From NCBI RefSeq assembly GCF_007858445.1, contig NZ_VIGV01000004.1:434001-498000 (forward strand): a DNA stretch of 64,000 bases. The letters are read 5' to 3'. Below the pieces are notes generated by a model. That model had not been told where the DNA came from. It ran no database searches and saw only the letters and a list, made by a program, of their open reading frames with translations. The DNA comes from Tsukamurella sputi (GTDB taxonomy: Bacteria; Actinomycetota; Actinomycetes; Mycobacteriales; Mycobacteriaceae). Made by a program: the position numbers and the translations under genes. Of this stretch, positions 26,929 through 36,401 are shown piece by piece; position 1 is the stretch's first letter; the number at the start of each line of letters is the position of its first letter.

Positions 26929-27936
26929 TCAGTCGAAGATCTGCGCGTACGTCTTGAGCTTGGTCAGACGGTGCGTCGCGTCGATCGTGCGGACGGTGCC
27001 CGACTTGCTGCGCATGACGATCGACTGCGTGGTGGCGCCGTCGGCGCGGTACTTCACGCCGCGCAGCAGGTCACCGTCGGTCACGCCGGTCGCGGCGAAG
27101 TAGACGTGGTCTCCGCGCACCAGATCGGTGGTGCCGAGCACCTCGTTCGGATCGATGCCCAGGTCGGCGAGCCGCTGCTTCTCCACGTCGTTCGACGGTG
27201 CCAGCGTGCCCTGGATCTCGCCGCCCATGCAGCGCAGCGCGGCGGCGGCGATGATGCCCTCCGGGGTACCGCCGATGCCGACGAGGATGTCGGTCTTGGC
27301 CTCGGGACGCGCGGCGGCGATGGCGCCGGCCACGTCACCGTCGGAGATGAGGCGCACGATGGCGCCGGTCGCACGGATGTCGGCGATGAGCTGCTCGTGC
27401 CGGGGCCGGTCGAGCACGGTCAGCGTGACGTCGGTGACCTTGATGCCCTTGGCCTTAGCCACCTTGGCGATGTTGTCCGCGATCGGCGCCTGGATGTCGA
27501 TGACGCCGGCGGCCTCGGGGCCCACGGCGATCTTGTTCATGTAGAAGACGGCCGACGGGTCGTACATGGCGCCGCGCTCGGCGACCGCGAGCACCGCGAT
27601 CGAGCCGGGCATGCCCTTGGCCATCAGCGTCGTGCCGTCGACGGGGTCCACGGCGACGTCGGTCGAGGGGCCGAAGCCGTTGCCCACCTCTTCGCCGTTG
27701 TAGAGCATGGGCGCCTCGTCCTTCTCGCCCTCGCCGATCACGACCACGCCGCTCATCGACACCGTCGAGACCAACTGGCGCATCGCGTCGACCGCGGCAC
27801 CGTCGCCCGACTCCTTCTGTCCGCGACCCACCCAGCGGCCGGCGGCGAGCGCACCCGCCTCGGTCACGCGGACCAGCTCCATGGCGAGATTCCGGTCCGG
27901 TGCGATGGGGTTCTTCTCAGCGTGGGTATCGGACAT
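26929..27936 (-). CDS. glpX: Class II fructose-1,6-bisphosphatase
   Basis: 335 residues from ATG 27936, which has a CCGGAGGA site; the frame is open further upstream but without family sequence. Hydrolyses fructose 1,6-bisphosphate in gluconeogenesis. Motifs: [14 protein letters not shown] (metal-binding acidic residues), [26 protein letters not shown] and [16 protein letters not shown], as in the mycobacterial GlpX. In mycobacteria it is the main FBPase. Its neighbour fumC and the divergent DUF4245 gene keep the mycobacterial order. Confidence 0.95.
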   Translation of the reverse strand: MSDTHAEKNPIAPDRNLAMELVRVTEAGALAAGRWVGRGQKESGDGAAVDAMRQLVSTVSMSGVVVIGEGEKDEAPMLYNGEEVGNGFGPSTDVAVDPVDGTTLMAKGMPGSIAVLAVAERGAMYDPSAVFYMNKIAVGPEAAGVIDIQAPIADNIAKVAKAKGIKVTDVTLTVLDRPRHEQLIADIRATGAIVRLISDGDVAGAIAAARPEAKTDILVGIGGTPEGIIAAAALRCMGGEIQGTLAPSNDVEKQRLADLGIDPNEVLGTTDLVRGDHVYFAATGVTDGDLLRGVKYRADGATTQSIVMRSKSGTVRTIDATHRLTKLKTYAQIFD

Positions 27937-28091
27937 GGATTCCTCCGGATCTCGATGCGCGCGGGTGGGCGCGGTGGGCCTCGACCGATTCTTCCATGCC
28001 GTACCGGCCGGCGACGGGGCCGGTCGGGCGACGGCACCGTCGGGCATGCCCGCCTCCACCGGCGGGCGGCACTCCCGGGATACTGGACGTC

Positions 28092-28700
28092 GTGGCTGAG
28101 AAACCCCGGATCCTGCAGAGCCGTCGCGACCTGGTGCTCACGATGGTGCCCCTGCTGGTGCTGTGCCTGATCGTGCTGTTCGCCTCGGGCAACTTCAAGT
28201 TCGGCTTCGGCGCCGACCCGAAGGACGAGACGGTTCCGCCGATCAACCCCAAGGGCGTCTTCCAGGTGTCGGCGGACACGCTCGGCTTCCCGGTGCGGAT
28301 CCCGGCCGGCGCAGGTGTGGTCGACGGGGTGCCCGAGGGCTGGAAGGCGACCGCCACGCGCGACGACGACGTCTCCGGCGGCAAAGTCTTCTCGGTGAAT
28401 TACGTGACGCCCGAGAAGAACTCGCTGCAGCTCTCGCAGTCGGGCGCCCCCCTGGACGTGGTGGTCGAAGCGGTCTACGGCGCGCGGACGAAGCCCTCGG
28501 GCGAGGTGCCCGTGGAGGGCCGGACGTGGCAGGTCTACGGGCCGAACGACAAGAACCGCAGCGCCTGGGTGCTCCAGCTCGACGGTGCCGTCCTCGTCGT
28601 CTTCGGCGGGGGTACCGTGCCGCGGTTCACGGAGCTGGCCGCCGCTGTGCAGTCGCAGGAGCCGCTGCCGAAGAGCGGCGCGCCGGTCCCCGGCAAGTAG
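28092..28700 (+). CDS. DUF4245 membrane-anchored protein
   Basis: 202 residues from GTG 28092, preceded seven bases upstream by a GATACT box. A short cytoplasmic N-terminus, one membrane helix ([19 protein letters not shown]), then an exported domain of about 165 residues. The position (divergent from glpX, converging on xseB) and pattern match Rv1100, a DUF4245 protein. The family is restricted to actinobacteria and has no assigned function. Confidence 0.8.
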   Translation: MAEKPRILQSRRDLVLTMVPLLVLCLIVLFASGNFKFGFGADPKDETVPPINPKGVFQVSADTLGFPVRIPAGAGVVDGVPEGWKATATRDDDVSGGKVFSVNYVTPEKNSLQLSQSGAPLDVVVEAVYGARTKPSGEVPVEGRTWQVYGPNDKNRSAWVLQLDGAVLVVFGGGTVPRFTELAAAVQSQEPLPKSGAPVPGK

Positions 28701-28727
28701 CGGGCCGTCCACCGGCCGGGGAGTGCG

Positions 28728-28937
28728 TCACTCCTCGGCGGCGATCGCCTTCTCGATCCGCTCGCGTGCCCCGGCGAGATGTTCCTCACAGCGCTTGGCG
28801 AGGGCCTCGCCCCGCTCCCACAGATTCAGCGACTCGTCCAGGTCGATGCCGCCCTGCTCGAGCAGCTTCACCACCACGGCGAGCTCGTCGCGGGCCTGCT
28901 CGTAACCGAGTTCGGCCACCGGTGTCTCGTCGCTCAT
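28728..28937 (-). CDS. xseB: Exodeoxyribonuclease VII small subunit
   Basis: 69 residues, typical length. [19 protein letters not shown] and [22 protein letters not shown] are the family signature. It assembles with XseA into exonuclease VII, which degrades single-stranded DNA. The start (ATG 28937) overlaps the xseA stop by 4 nt, so the two are translationally coupled. Confidence 0.95.
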   Translation of the reverse strand: MSDETPVAELGYEQARDELAVVVKLLEQGGIDLDESLNLWERGEALAKRCEEHLAGARERIEKAIAAEE

Positions 28938-30211
28938 CGTTGCACTTCCTCGGTTCGTACGGAGATCTTCTTCACGCCCATCACCGCGGCATTCGCCGCA
29001 CCGTCCGGCACGCGGACCCGCAGCTGGGAGCCGGGTGCCAGGTCGTCGATGCTGCGGACCACCGGGTTCTCGCCGTCGGGCGTGACCTTCTGCACCACGG
29101 CGTAGCCGCGGGCCATCGTCGCCGCGGGGCCCAGCGAGGTCAGGCGCGCGGCCAGGTGCCGCACCCCGTCGGACTCGCGTTCGACGGTGCGCCGCACGTC
29201 CCGCCGGACATCGCGCAGCAGCCGTTCGACCTGCTCGGCGCGGTCGTCGACGAGGCGCAGCGGATGCGCGAAGACGGGACGCGAGCGGAGCGCCTCCAGG
29301 GTGTGAGCCTCCCGGGCGACCCAGCCGCGCAGGGCGCTCGCCGCCCGCTGGCGCAGCTCCGCGATGCGTTCGAGCTCGGCCACCACGTCGGGCACCACGC
29401 GCTTCGCGGCGTCGGTGGGCGTCGCGGCGCGCACGTCGGCGGCGAAGTCGCACAGGGGGTTGTCGGGCTCGTGCCCGATCGCGGAGACGATCGGCGTGCG
29501 GGCCGCGTGCACGGCCCGGCACAGGGTCTCGTCGGAGAAGGGCAGCAGATCCTCCACGCTGCCGCCGCCGCGGGCCATGATGATCACGTCGACCTCGGGG
29601 TCGGCGTCGAGTGCGCGCAGGGCCGCGACCAGCTGCGGGACGGCCGTCGGACCCTGCACGGTGGCGTACTCGGCGCGGATACGCACGTCGGGCCAGCGGC
29701 CCTCGGCGATGGAGCGCACGTCGCGCTCGGCGGCGCTGGCGCGGGCCGTCACCAGGCCGACGGTGCGCGGCAGGAAGGGCAGGGGTCGCTTGAGCCGCTC
29801 GTCGAACAGGCCCTCGGCGTGCAGCAGCTGCCGCAGTCGCTCGATGCGGGCGAGCAGCTCGCCCACGCCGACCGCGCGGATCTCGGTGATCCGCAGGGAC
29901 AGGCTGCCGCGCCCGGCCCAGTAGGTGAACTTGCCGCGGACGATCACCTGGGTGCCCTCGTTCAGCGGCACCTCGGAGCGGTCGAGCACCGCCGGCAGGC
30001 AGGTGACCTGCAGGGAGACGTTCGCCGACGGGTCGCGCAGGGTGAGGAAGGCCGTGCCCCCACCGCGACGGTTGAGCTGCGTGATCTGGCCCTCGACCCA
30101 GACCTCGCCGAGCCGGTCGATCCACTGCGCGATCTTCATCGAGACCACGCGCACGGGCCACGGGTGTTCGGCGCTGGACGGCCCGCCGGATCCGGAAGCG
30201 GGTGCGGTCAC
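28934..30211 (-). CDS. xseA: Exodeoxyribonuclease VII large subunit
   Basis: 425 residues. N-terminal OB-fold ([23 protein letters not shown]), then the catalytic domain with [38 protein letters not shown] and [21 protein letters not shown], followed by a helical region and a C-terminal ARGYAVVQ segment. GTG 30211 overlaps the upstream gene's stop by 4 nt (30208-30211). Middle gene of a three-gene coupled set, the same order as Rv1109c-Rv1108c-Rv1107c. Confidence 0.95.
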   Translation of the reverse strand: MTAPASGSGGPSSAEHPWPVRVVSMKIAQWIDRLGEVWVEGQITQLNRRGGGTAFLTLRDPSANVSLQVTCLPAVLDRSEVPLNEGTQVIVRGKFTYWAGRGSLSLRITEIRAVGVGELLARIERLRQLLHAEGLFDERLKRPLPFLPRTVGLVTARASAAERDVRSIAEGRWPDVRIRAEYATVQGPTAVPQLVAALRALDADPEVDVIIMARGGGSVEDLLPFSDETLCRAVHAARTPIVSAIGHEPDNPLCDFAADVRAATPTDAAKRVVPDVVAELERIAELRQRAASALRGWVAREAHTLEALRSRPVFAHPLRLVDDRAEQVERLLRDVRRDVRRTVERESDGVRHLAARLTSLGPAATMARGYAVVQKVTPDGENPVVRSIDDLAPGSQLRVRVPDGAANAAVMGVKKISVRTEEVQR

Positions 30212-30873
30212 TTGGTGATGCGGTTCTCGAGCATCGTGAGGAACGGCGGCCGCGCCTTGTGGCCGCGCTCGTACTCGACGAGCGACTCCACCTCGGGGGT
30301 GGTCAGGCCCGGCAGCCGGCCCCGGAGCTGCGCGAGCGTGAGCTCCGGGTAATCGATGCGCTGTGCTGCGGCGGGCAGGTCGTCGGGCGTCTCGGCGGGC
30401 GTGGGCCCGTTCGACGGTGCCGCGGCGGGGGAGCTGTAGAGCGCGTACCGTCCGGCCCCCGCGGGTGCCTGCTCCGGCTCCGCGGCCGTGGCGACCGTCC
30501 CGGCCTCGACCCGGCCGGACACGTGCTCGGGCTCCGGTTCCTGCGCGGCCGCGGGCGGGGTGGCGGGCCGCACCTCCCCGAAGGCCGTGCGGGCGGGCGG
30601 GGTGGGAAGGTCCACGTCGACGTCCTCGTCGTCGTCGAAGGTGGCCCACGCGGCCTGCTCCTCCTCCTTGGCGGGGAAGACGGTCTCGATCGCGCGGTCG
30701 CCGCGGACGGCGAGGTCGGCGAGGTCCTGCTGGACGTGGATGAACGCCTGCGCGGACTTGCTGCCCAACGTGAGCGGGGCGCTCACGGCGCCCGTCACGA
30801 TCTCCTGGCCCTTCTCGGCGGCGAGGGCGACGGCCCCGACGGCGACGCGGACCACGAACGGTAAACGGCTCAT
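30208..30873 (-). CDS. Lipid droplet-associated protein (Rv1109c-like)
   Basis: 221 residues from ATG 30873. The conserved N-terminus ([21 protein letters not shown]) is amphipathic/hydrophobic and likely lies on a lipid surface. A long acidic, Pro/Ala-rich disordered middle (about 75-165) separates it from a C-terminal [29 protein letters not shown] domain. Homologues in rhodococci were found on triacylglycerol droplets. Coupled to xseA by a 4-nt overlap although the functions are not obviously related; divergent from ispH. Confidence 0.75.
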   Translation of the reverse strand: MSRLPFVVRVAVGAVALAAEKGQEIVTGAVSAPLTLGSKSAQAFIHVQQDLADLAVRGDRAIETVFPAKEEEQAAWATFDDDEDVDVDLPTPPARTAFGEVRPATPPAAAQEPEPEHVSGRVEAGTVATAAEPEQAPAGAGRYALYSSPAAAPSNGPTPAETPDDLPAAAQRIDYPELTLAQLRGRLPGLTTPEVESLVEYERGHKARPPFLTMLENRITK

Positions 30874-30932
30874 GTGTCCAGGGTGCCTCATCGCGCCCAC
30901 CGGCACACCGTCAGGTGCCGTAGCCTGGAGGC

Positions 30933-31883
30933 ATGACTTCTGGCAAGCGCGTCCTGTTGGCCGAGCCGCGCGGCTACTGTGCCGGCGTCGATCGAGCGGT
31001 GGAGACCGTCGAGAAGGCGCTCGAGAAGCACGGTGCGCCGGTGTACGTGCGCAAGGAGATCGTGCACAACCGCCACGTCGTCGAGACGCTGCAGGACAAG
31101 GGCGTGATCTTCGTCGATGAGACCGACGAGGTGCCCGAGGGCTCGCTGCTGGTGTTCTCGGCCCACGGCGTCTCGCCGGCGGTGCACGAGGGCGCGGCGC
31201 AGCGCAGCCTGCGCACCATCGACGCGACCTGCCCGCTGGTCACCAAGGTGCACCAGGAGGCCAAGCGCTTCGCGCGCGACGATTTCGACATCCTGCTCAT
31301 CGGCCACGAGGGGCACGAGGAGGTCGAGGGCACGGCCGGCGAGGCGCCGCAGCACGTGCAGCTGGTCGACGGTCCCGAGGCCGTTGACAACGTCACCGTG
31401 CGCGACGAGGACAAGCTGGTCTGGCTCTCGCAGACCACGCTGTCGGTGGACGAGACGATGGAGACGGTCCGCCGGCTGCGGGAGAAGTTCCCCAAACTGC
31501 AGGATCCGCCCAGCGACGACATCTGCTACGCCACCCAGAACCGTCAGGTCGCGGTGAAGGCCATGGCACCCGAGTGCGATCTGGTGATCGTCGTGGGGTC
31601 GCGGAACTCGTCGAACTCGGTGCGGCTCGTCGAGGTGGCGCTGCAGGCCGGTGCCCGCGCCGCGCACCTGATCGACTTCGCCCGCGAGATCGACCCCGCC
31701 TGGCTCGAGGGCGTGCAGACGGTGGGCATCACGTCCGGTGCCTCGGTCCCGGAGATCCTCGTCAAGGGCGTCGTGGAGTACCTCGACGGCGAGGGCTTCC
31801 ACGACGTGCAGACGGTCACCACCGCGAACGAGACCCTCGTCTTCGCTCTGCCGCGCGAGCTGCGTCCCCGCGCCAAGGCCTGA
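30933..31883 (+). CDS. ispH: 4-hydroxy-3-methylbut-2-enyl diphosphate reductase
   Basis: 316 residues. Last enzyme of the MEP isoprenoid pathway, reducing HMBPP to IPP and DMAPP with a [4Fe-4S] cluster. The three cluster Cys are in [24 protein letters not shown] and [11 protein letters not shown]; the [19 protein letters not shown] and [15 protein letters not shown] motifs bind substrate. TAGCCT before ATG 30933 (six-base gap) indicates a leaderless transcript. Syntenic with lytB2 (Rv1110). Ends in a strong bidirectional terminator. Confidence 0.96.
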   Translation: MTSGKRVLLAEPRGYCAGVDRAVETVEKALEKHGAPVYVRKEIVHNRHVVETLQDKGVIFVDETDEVPEGSLLVFSAHGVSPAVHEGAAQRSLRTIDATCPLVTKVHQEAKRFARDDFDILLIGHEGHEEVEGTAGEAPQHVQLVDGPEAVDNVTVRDEDKLVWLSQTTLSVDETMETVRRLREKFPKLQDPPSDDICYATQNRQVAVKAMAPECDLVIVVGSRNSSNSVRLVEVALQAGARAAHLIDFAREIDPAWLEGVQTVGITSGASVPEILVKGVVEYLDGEGFHDVQTVTTANETLVFALPRELRPRAKA

Positions 31884-31900
31884 CGCCCCGCCACGCGAAC

Positions 31901-31942
31901 GAACGGATGCCCCCGGGATCGGATTTCCCGGGGGCATCGTTC
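31901..31942. terminator. Bidirectional terminator between ispH and the DUF6542 gene
   Basis: ATGCCCCCGGGA (31907-31918) pairs with TCCCGGGGGCAT (31926-31937), and GAACG/CGTTC outside it extends the stem past one bulged G. Lies between two converging stop codons (31883 and 31956), so it can serve both strands. Confidence 0.8.
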
Positions 31943-31955
31943 GTCGGTGCGTGCG

Positions 31956-33557
31956 TCAGTCCTTGTAGCGGTGCCGACGGATCTGCCGGGGCTCCTCCGC
32001 GGGCTCGACGAAGTCGTCGCGGAAGTTGGTCTCCACGGCCGTGTCCTCGCTCTGCGGCCGGTAGCGCGGCGGACGGTAGTGCTCGTAGCGTCCCGGGCTC
32101 GACGGGGTCTCGCCCCGCCGCGCGGGTCGCTCGGTGTCGCCGGTGAGGCTCGGCAGGTCGGGCTGTGCCGCGCGGCTGCCGGAGATGCGGGGGAGCGAGG
32201 CGAAGTCGTCGCGGGGGATCCGCGGGCGATCGCGCGCCACGCGCGGCGGCACGGCCTCGGCACTACGGGCGCGGTCGATGTCGCGCGCCTCGCGCCGGTA
32301 GTCGCGCGCATCGGCGGGAGCCGGCCCTCGGCCCGCGGGCCGGCCCTCGGGGTCGCGCGTGGTGCGCCAGCGCGGTTGCGGCTCCGAGATCCGGCGCCGC
32401 TCGTCGTCGTGCCGGAGCTCGCGCGAGTCGTGCGGGCCGGGCCGCGGGCGATCGCCCTGGGCGACCGCCGGACGGGGCCGGGCGCCGCGCGGCACGCCCC
32501 GGGGATCGTCGTCGACGGGGCGTCGGGGCATCGGGGGCCGGGGGTGCTGCCCCGAGTCGGGCCGGACCACGCGGTTGATCTGGGTGGCCGGAGCGCTCGC
32601 ATCGCGCGCGGCGATCTCCTCGCGGGTCCGCGCGGGGCGGGGTGCGGAATCGCGGCGCAGCTCGTCGCCCCGCCGGCGGGGGTCGCGACGCGCTTCGTCA
32701 CGGCGGGGAGTATCCCGGCGTGCGGCCGAGCTGCGACCCCGCACGGGGGCGTCGGATTCGGATCGCGTGGTCTCGCGGCGGTCCGCGCGATCGCGGACGG
32801 CTCGGCTCGAACGGTGCTGCGAGGACCGGTTCTGATGGCGCTCGGAGCGGACGGCACCGTCGGCGACCAGCGCGGCAGCGCCTGCACCCGCCGCGGCGGG
32901 AGCGGGGCGCAGGCGTGCGAACGCGGCGCGGATCCGTTCGCCGATCGGGAGCCCGGCGGATTCGAGGGGCTTCTTCTCCGCGGTCGCAGTGGCGGCCGCG
33001 GCGGCGGGGGTCGGGACCGCGGTCTTCGCGTTTCCGGCTTTCGCACCGGTCTTCGCCGTGCCCGGCTTGGCCGCGGCGCTCTTCGTACTGCTCGACGAGG
33101 CGCCGCGCTGAGCGCTCCGGGCGTTGGCGGTGAGCGCGCGGTACTGCAGCAGCCTCACGCCGCCGATCACCAGGACGGCGACCGTGGTCCAGAACATCCA
33201 TGGGAACAGGGAGATCATCGGGAACAGCACGTCGGTGAGGATCTGGCTGGTCTTGCGCGGGCTGGGCAGGTTGAACCACCGGTACAGCGGGATCGCGGTC
33301 GCGATGACCAGGGGCGGCTGCACCATGGCGGTGAACAGTGCGCGGTTGCGCACGGCCAGCACCGCTACGACGGCGCCGACGGCCATCGCGATCACTCCGG
33401 CGTTCGCGCCGGCGAACTCGCCCGATGCGAAAGCGCCCACCGCGGTGAACGCCAGCATGGTCAGGACCGCGCCCCACCACGGCAAGCCAGGGACGGTCGC
33501 GAGCACGGAACGCTCGTCGACCGGTACCTGGGAGCGGGACGGTTGGAACTTCGACAC
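31956..33557 (-). CDS. DUF6542 membrane protein with long Arg-rich disordered tail
   Basis: 533 residues. After a short N-terminus, residues ~25-140 contain about four membrane helices (the DUF6542 domain), including RWFNLPSPRKTSQILTDVLFP. The remaining ~390 residues are low-complexity and dominated by Arg, Asp, Ala, Pro and Ser, therefore disordered, basic and probably cytoplasmic. GTG 33557 lies six bases after TACGGT (leaderless) and 16 bp after the rmuC stop. Corresponds by position to Rv1111c. Function unknown; the tail could bind nucleic acid or acidic lipids. Confidence 0.75.
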   Translation of the reverse strand: MSKFQPSRSQVPVDERSVLATVPGLPWWGAVLTMLAFTAVGAFASGEFAGANAGVIAMAVGAVVAVLAVRNRALFTAMVQPPLVIATAIPLYRWFNLPSPRKTSQILTDVLFPMISLFPWMFWTTVAVLVIGGVRLLQYRALTANARSAQRGASSSSTKSAAAKPGTAKTGAKAGNAKTAVPTPAAAAATATAEKKPLESAGLPIGERIRAAFARLRPAPAAAGAGAAALVADGAVRSERHQNRSSQHRSSRAVRDRADRRETTRSESDAPVRGRSSAARRDTPRRDEARRDPRRRGDELRRDSAPRPARTREEIAARDASAPATQINRVVRPDSGQHPRPPMPRRPVDDDPRGVPRGARPRPAVAQGDRPRPGPHDSRELRHDDERRRISEPQPRWRTTRDPEGRPAGRGPAPADARDYRREARDIDRARSAEAVPPRVARDRPRIPRDDFASLPRISGSRAAQPDLPSLTGDTERPARRGETPSSPGRYEHYRPPRYRPQSEDTAVETNFRDDFVEPAEEPRQIRRHRYKD

Positions 33558-33573
33558 AGGTGAACCGTACCGG

Positions 33574-34653
33574 TTAACACTGTGAGAACCGAGAATCTGC
33601 CGTCGTGGGAACAGGTCGCGGCGTCCGATCGAGCTCGAGCGGGGCGTTGCGGGAGCCGTCGGGCATGGAATCGAGATCGGACAGGCGGCGCGCCGTCACG
33701 CCCACGCGCGAGTTGTAGGAGCCGACGGTGGCGTTGAACGCCTCGACCGTCTTGCCCAGCGCCGTACCCAGCGACGAGAAGTGACTGTTCAGGACGTCGA
33801 ACCGCTCGTTCAGTTCGCGGCCGAGCGCGTGGATGCGTTCCGCGTCCTCCCCGAGGGCGTGCTGGCGCCAGGTGAGTGCGACGGCGCGCAGCATCGCGAC
33901 GAGGGTGGTGGGTGTGGCGAGCACCACATTCCGGTCGAGTGCGAACTCGAGCAGCTCGGGATCGGCCTGTAGCGCCGCGTCGAGGAAGGCCTCCGCGGGC
34001 ACGAACATCACGACCAGCTCGGGTGAGCCGACTGCCTCCCAGTACCGCTTGCCCGCGAGCTGCACGACGTGCGAGCGGAACCTGCGGGCGTGATCGGAGA
34101 GCAGGGCGGCGTGTTCCGCGGGTGGTGCCTCCAACAGCTGCAGGTAGGCGTCGAGCGGGACCTTCGCATCGACCGCCAGGTCGCGGCCCCCTGCGAGGTG
34201 GACCACCAGGTCCGGCCGCACCCTCGCCTCGCCGACGACGCCGCCCCGCTGGGTGGAGAAATCGCAGTGCCGGCTCAGCCCCGCCAGCTCGACCACTCGC
34301 TCCAACTGCAGCTCGCCCCAGCGGCCACGGACGCTGGACGACTTCATGGCCGAGCGCAGGGTGGCGGTCTCGGCGCGCAACGCCTCGCTCGTCCGCGCGA
34401 CGGTGCCGATCTGTTCCCGGAGTCCCGCGAACGCGGCGACCCGGCTGCGTTCGGCGACTGCGAACTCGTGTCCCAGCGCGTCCAGCGTCTGCCGCAGCGG
34501 CGCGAGGAGCGCGTTCACCGGGGCTGCTACGGCGTCCGGGGAGGAGCCATCGGCCCGGCCGGACTGCGCGGGCAGCACCCGGGCCAGGATGATCCCCACG
34601 GCGACGCCGACCAGGAGCGCCAGCAGCGCGATGATCAGATGCGAGAGATCCAT
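33574..34653 (-). CDS. rmuC: RmuC-like DNA recombination protein
   Basis: 359 residues. One N-terminal membrane helix (LIIALLALLVGVAVGIILAR), a helical region, then the RmuC nuclease-like domain: SSSVRGRWGELQLERVVELAG, RPDLVVHLAGGRDLAVDAKVPLD, VVMFVPAEAFLDAAL and LATPTTLVAMLRAV. E. coli RmuC limits inversions at short inverted repeats; the domain belongs to the PD-(D/E)XK nuclease clan. The C-terminal tail is Pro/Arg-rich. Lies between the permease gene and the DUF6542 gene on the same strand; it is not part of this block in M. tuberculosis as I remember it. Confidence 0.88.
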   Translation of the reverse strand: MDLSHLIIALLALLVGVAVGIILARVLPAQSGRADGSSPDAVAAPVNALLAPLRQTLDALGHEFAVAERSRVAAFAGLREQIGTVARTSEALRAETATLRSAMKSSSVRGRWGELQLERVVELAGLSRHCDFSTQRGGVVGEARVRPDLVVHLAGGRDLAVDAKVPLDAYLQLLEAPPAEHAALLSDHARRFRSHVVQLAGKRYWEAVGSPELVVMFVPAEAFLDAALQADPELLEFALDRNVVLATPTTLVAMLRAVALTWRQHALGEDAERIHALGRELNERFDVLNSHFSSLGTALGKTVEAFNATVGSYNSRVGVTARRLSDLDSMPDGSRNAPLELDRTPRPVPTTADSRFSQC

Positions 34654-34686
34654 GCCGCCAGCATGGCGGCCCGCACCGACAAGTTT

Positions 34687-35895
34687 TCAGGCGTCGGCCG
34701 GGGCGTCCTTCGCGGGCTCCGGCGTCGTCGCAGGTGCCGACGTGCGGCGGAACCTGTCCCAGAAGCTCGGCTTCGGTTCGTCGTCCGGCGGCGGCGTTTC
34801 GCCGGTCTCCTCGTCGATGAGCTCGCCGAGGTAGCGGAAGAGCACCGCGAGCGCGGCGGCGACCGGCACCGCGAGGAAAGCGCCGATGATCCCGAACTGG
34901 GTGCCGCCGAAGGCGATGGCGAGCAGCACGATCGCGGGGTGCAGCTGCATCGAGCGCGACTGCAGGATCGGGGAGAGCACGTTGCCCTCGAGCTGCTGCA
35001 CGGCGATGACCACGGCGAGCACTGCGAGCGCCGTGCCGAAGCCGTTCGTCACCAGCGCGACGATGACCGCGAGCGCGCCCGCCACGAAGGCACCGACGAT
35101 GGGGATGAAGCCGCCGAGGAAGGTGATCACGGCCAGCGCGCCGGCGAGCGGCACCTGCAGGATCACCAGGCCGAGGCCGATGAACAGCGCGTCGATGAAA
35201 CTCACCACGGCCTGGGTGCGGATGAAGCCGCCGAGGGTGGCCCAGATGCGGCTCAGCAGCTCGGCGAAGTGCTCCGAGACGGGCGTGCCGGAGTGCCGCT
35301 TGAGCCACGGCATGAATTTGTCGCCGTCTTTGAGGAAGAAGAAGGTCAGCATCGCGACCATCACGATCGCCACGACGAAGGACCCCGCCGCGCTGACACC
35401 GGTGAAGACGCCCGACGCGATCGTCTCGGCGCTCTCCTGCAGCTTCTTGGTGATCGACGTGACGAACTTGCTGATCTGCTCGTCCTGCAGGTTCAGCGGC
35501 GGGCCCTGCGCCCACTTCTGCACCTTGCCGACGCCTTCGACGGCACGGTCGGCGATCTCCTTCGACTGCCCGCCGATCGACGGTGCGATGGCGCCGATGA
35601 TCCCGCCGAGGACTCCCAATGACAGCAGCAGCACGAGGGCGGTCGCGATCGCGGGCGGCAGGCCCTTGGAGCGCAGCCAGCGCACGGGCGGCCACAGCAC
35701 GGTGCACAGCAGGATGGCCAGCAGCACGGGCAGCAGGATCGACCAGAACTCGCCGATCAGCCAGGTGACCACGAACAGCATCGCCGCGACCGCGACGGTC
35801 CGCCAGCTCCAGGTGGCGAGCCACCTACCGGCCTCGCCGTAGACCTCGCTGCGGGTCTTCTTGCCCGCCGGCGGGTTCGTCATCTCATCGCTCAC
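34687..35895 (-). CDS. AI-2E-family (PerM-like) transporter
   Basis: 402 residues with about seven to eight membrane helices: an N-terminal pair, a soluble segment (~120-190), then the conserved C-terminal bundle with GGFIPIVGAFVAG and QQLEGNVLSPILQSR, hallmarks of the AI-2E transporter family. The M. tuberculosis member at this locus (Rv1101c) was named PerM and is linked to cell-division stability in chronic infection. The C-terminal tail is Pro/Ala-rich. GTG 35895 overlaps the ogt stop by 4 nt, yet a TACGAT box (35907-35902) sits six bases upstream, so it may be expressed both from the repair operon and alone. Confidence 0.88.
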   Translation of the reverse strand: MSDEMTNPPAGKKTRSEVYGEAGRWLATWSWRTVAVAAMLFVVTWLIGEFWSILLPVLLAILLCTVLWPPVRWLRSKGLPPAIATALVLLLSLGVLGGIIGAIAPSIGGQSKEIADRAVEGVGKVQKWAQGPPLNLQDEQISKFVTSITKKLQESAETIASGVFTGVSAAGSFVVAIVMVAMLTFFFLKDGDKFMPWLKRHSGTPVSEHFAELLSRIWATLGGFIRTQAVVSFIDALFIGLGLVILQVPLAGALAVITFLGGFIPIVGAFVAGALAVIVALVTNGFGTALAVLAVVIAVQQLEGNVLSPILQSRSMQLHPAIVLLAIAFGGTQFGIIGAFLAVPVAAALAVLFRYLGELIDEETGETPPPDDEPKPSFWDRFRRTSAPATTPEPAKDAPADA

Positions 35896-36401
35896 GACGC
35901 GATCGTATGTGCCTCGTGCGTCAACAGCCACTCCTTGACGGCGAGTCCCCACCGGAACCCGCCGAGCGAGCCGTCCAGCCGCAGCACGCGGTGGCAGGGG
36001 ACGAACAGTGCCGCCGCGTTCCGGGCGCACGCCATGGCGGCGGCCCGCACGGCCGCCGGGCGCCCGGACAGGTCGGCGTACTCCGTGTACGTGACGGGCT
36101 TACCGGGTTCGACGGTGCGCAGCACGTCCCAGGCGTGCTCGATGAAGGCGCCGGACCGCTGCCGGACCGCGATGTGGTCGATCGCGGCGACGTCGCCGGC
36201 GTGGAAGTCGGTGATCGCCCGGCTGACGGCGCCGAGGTCCGTGCGCTCCTCGACCGCCACGGGCCGCAGCGCGGAGTGGATCACCGGCAGCAGGGTGCCG
36301 AGATCCGCGGTCCAGCCGGAGGCGAGCACGGCACCGTCGGCGTCGACGACGGCGGTGAACGGCCCGACGGGGGTGTCGAGGGTGGAGTAATGGGCGGTCA
36401 C
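35892..36401 (-). CDS. ogt: Methylated-DNA--[protein]-cysteine methyltransferase
   Basis: 169 residues. Repairs O6-methylguanine by accepting the alkyl group on the Cys of VPCHRVL; the downstream GSLGGFRWGLAVKEWLL completes the active site and the RSGAFIEHAWDVLRTV and YADLSGRPAAVRAAAMACARN helices bind DNA. GTG 36401 overlaps the Ada-AlkA stop by 4 nt, so the two repair enzymes are made together. Confidence 0.93.
   Translation of the reverse strand: MTAHYSTLDTPVGPFTAVVDADGAVLASGWTADLGTLLPVIHSALRPVAVEERTDLGAVSRAITDFHAGDVAAIDHIAVRQRSGAFIEHAWDVLRTVEPGKPVTYTEYADLSGRPAAVRAAAMACARNAAALFVPCHRVLRLDGSLGGFRWGLAVKEWLLTHEAHTIAS

Noticed and set aside
27937-28059. Longer N-terminus for glpX
   Set aside because: The extra codons are Pro/Arg/Ala-rich and overlap the divergent promoter; ATG 27936 has an excellent GGAGGA site and the conserved start of the mature enzyme follows.
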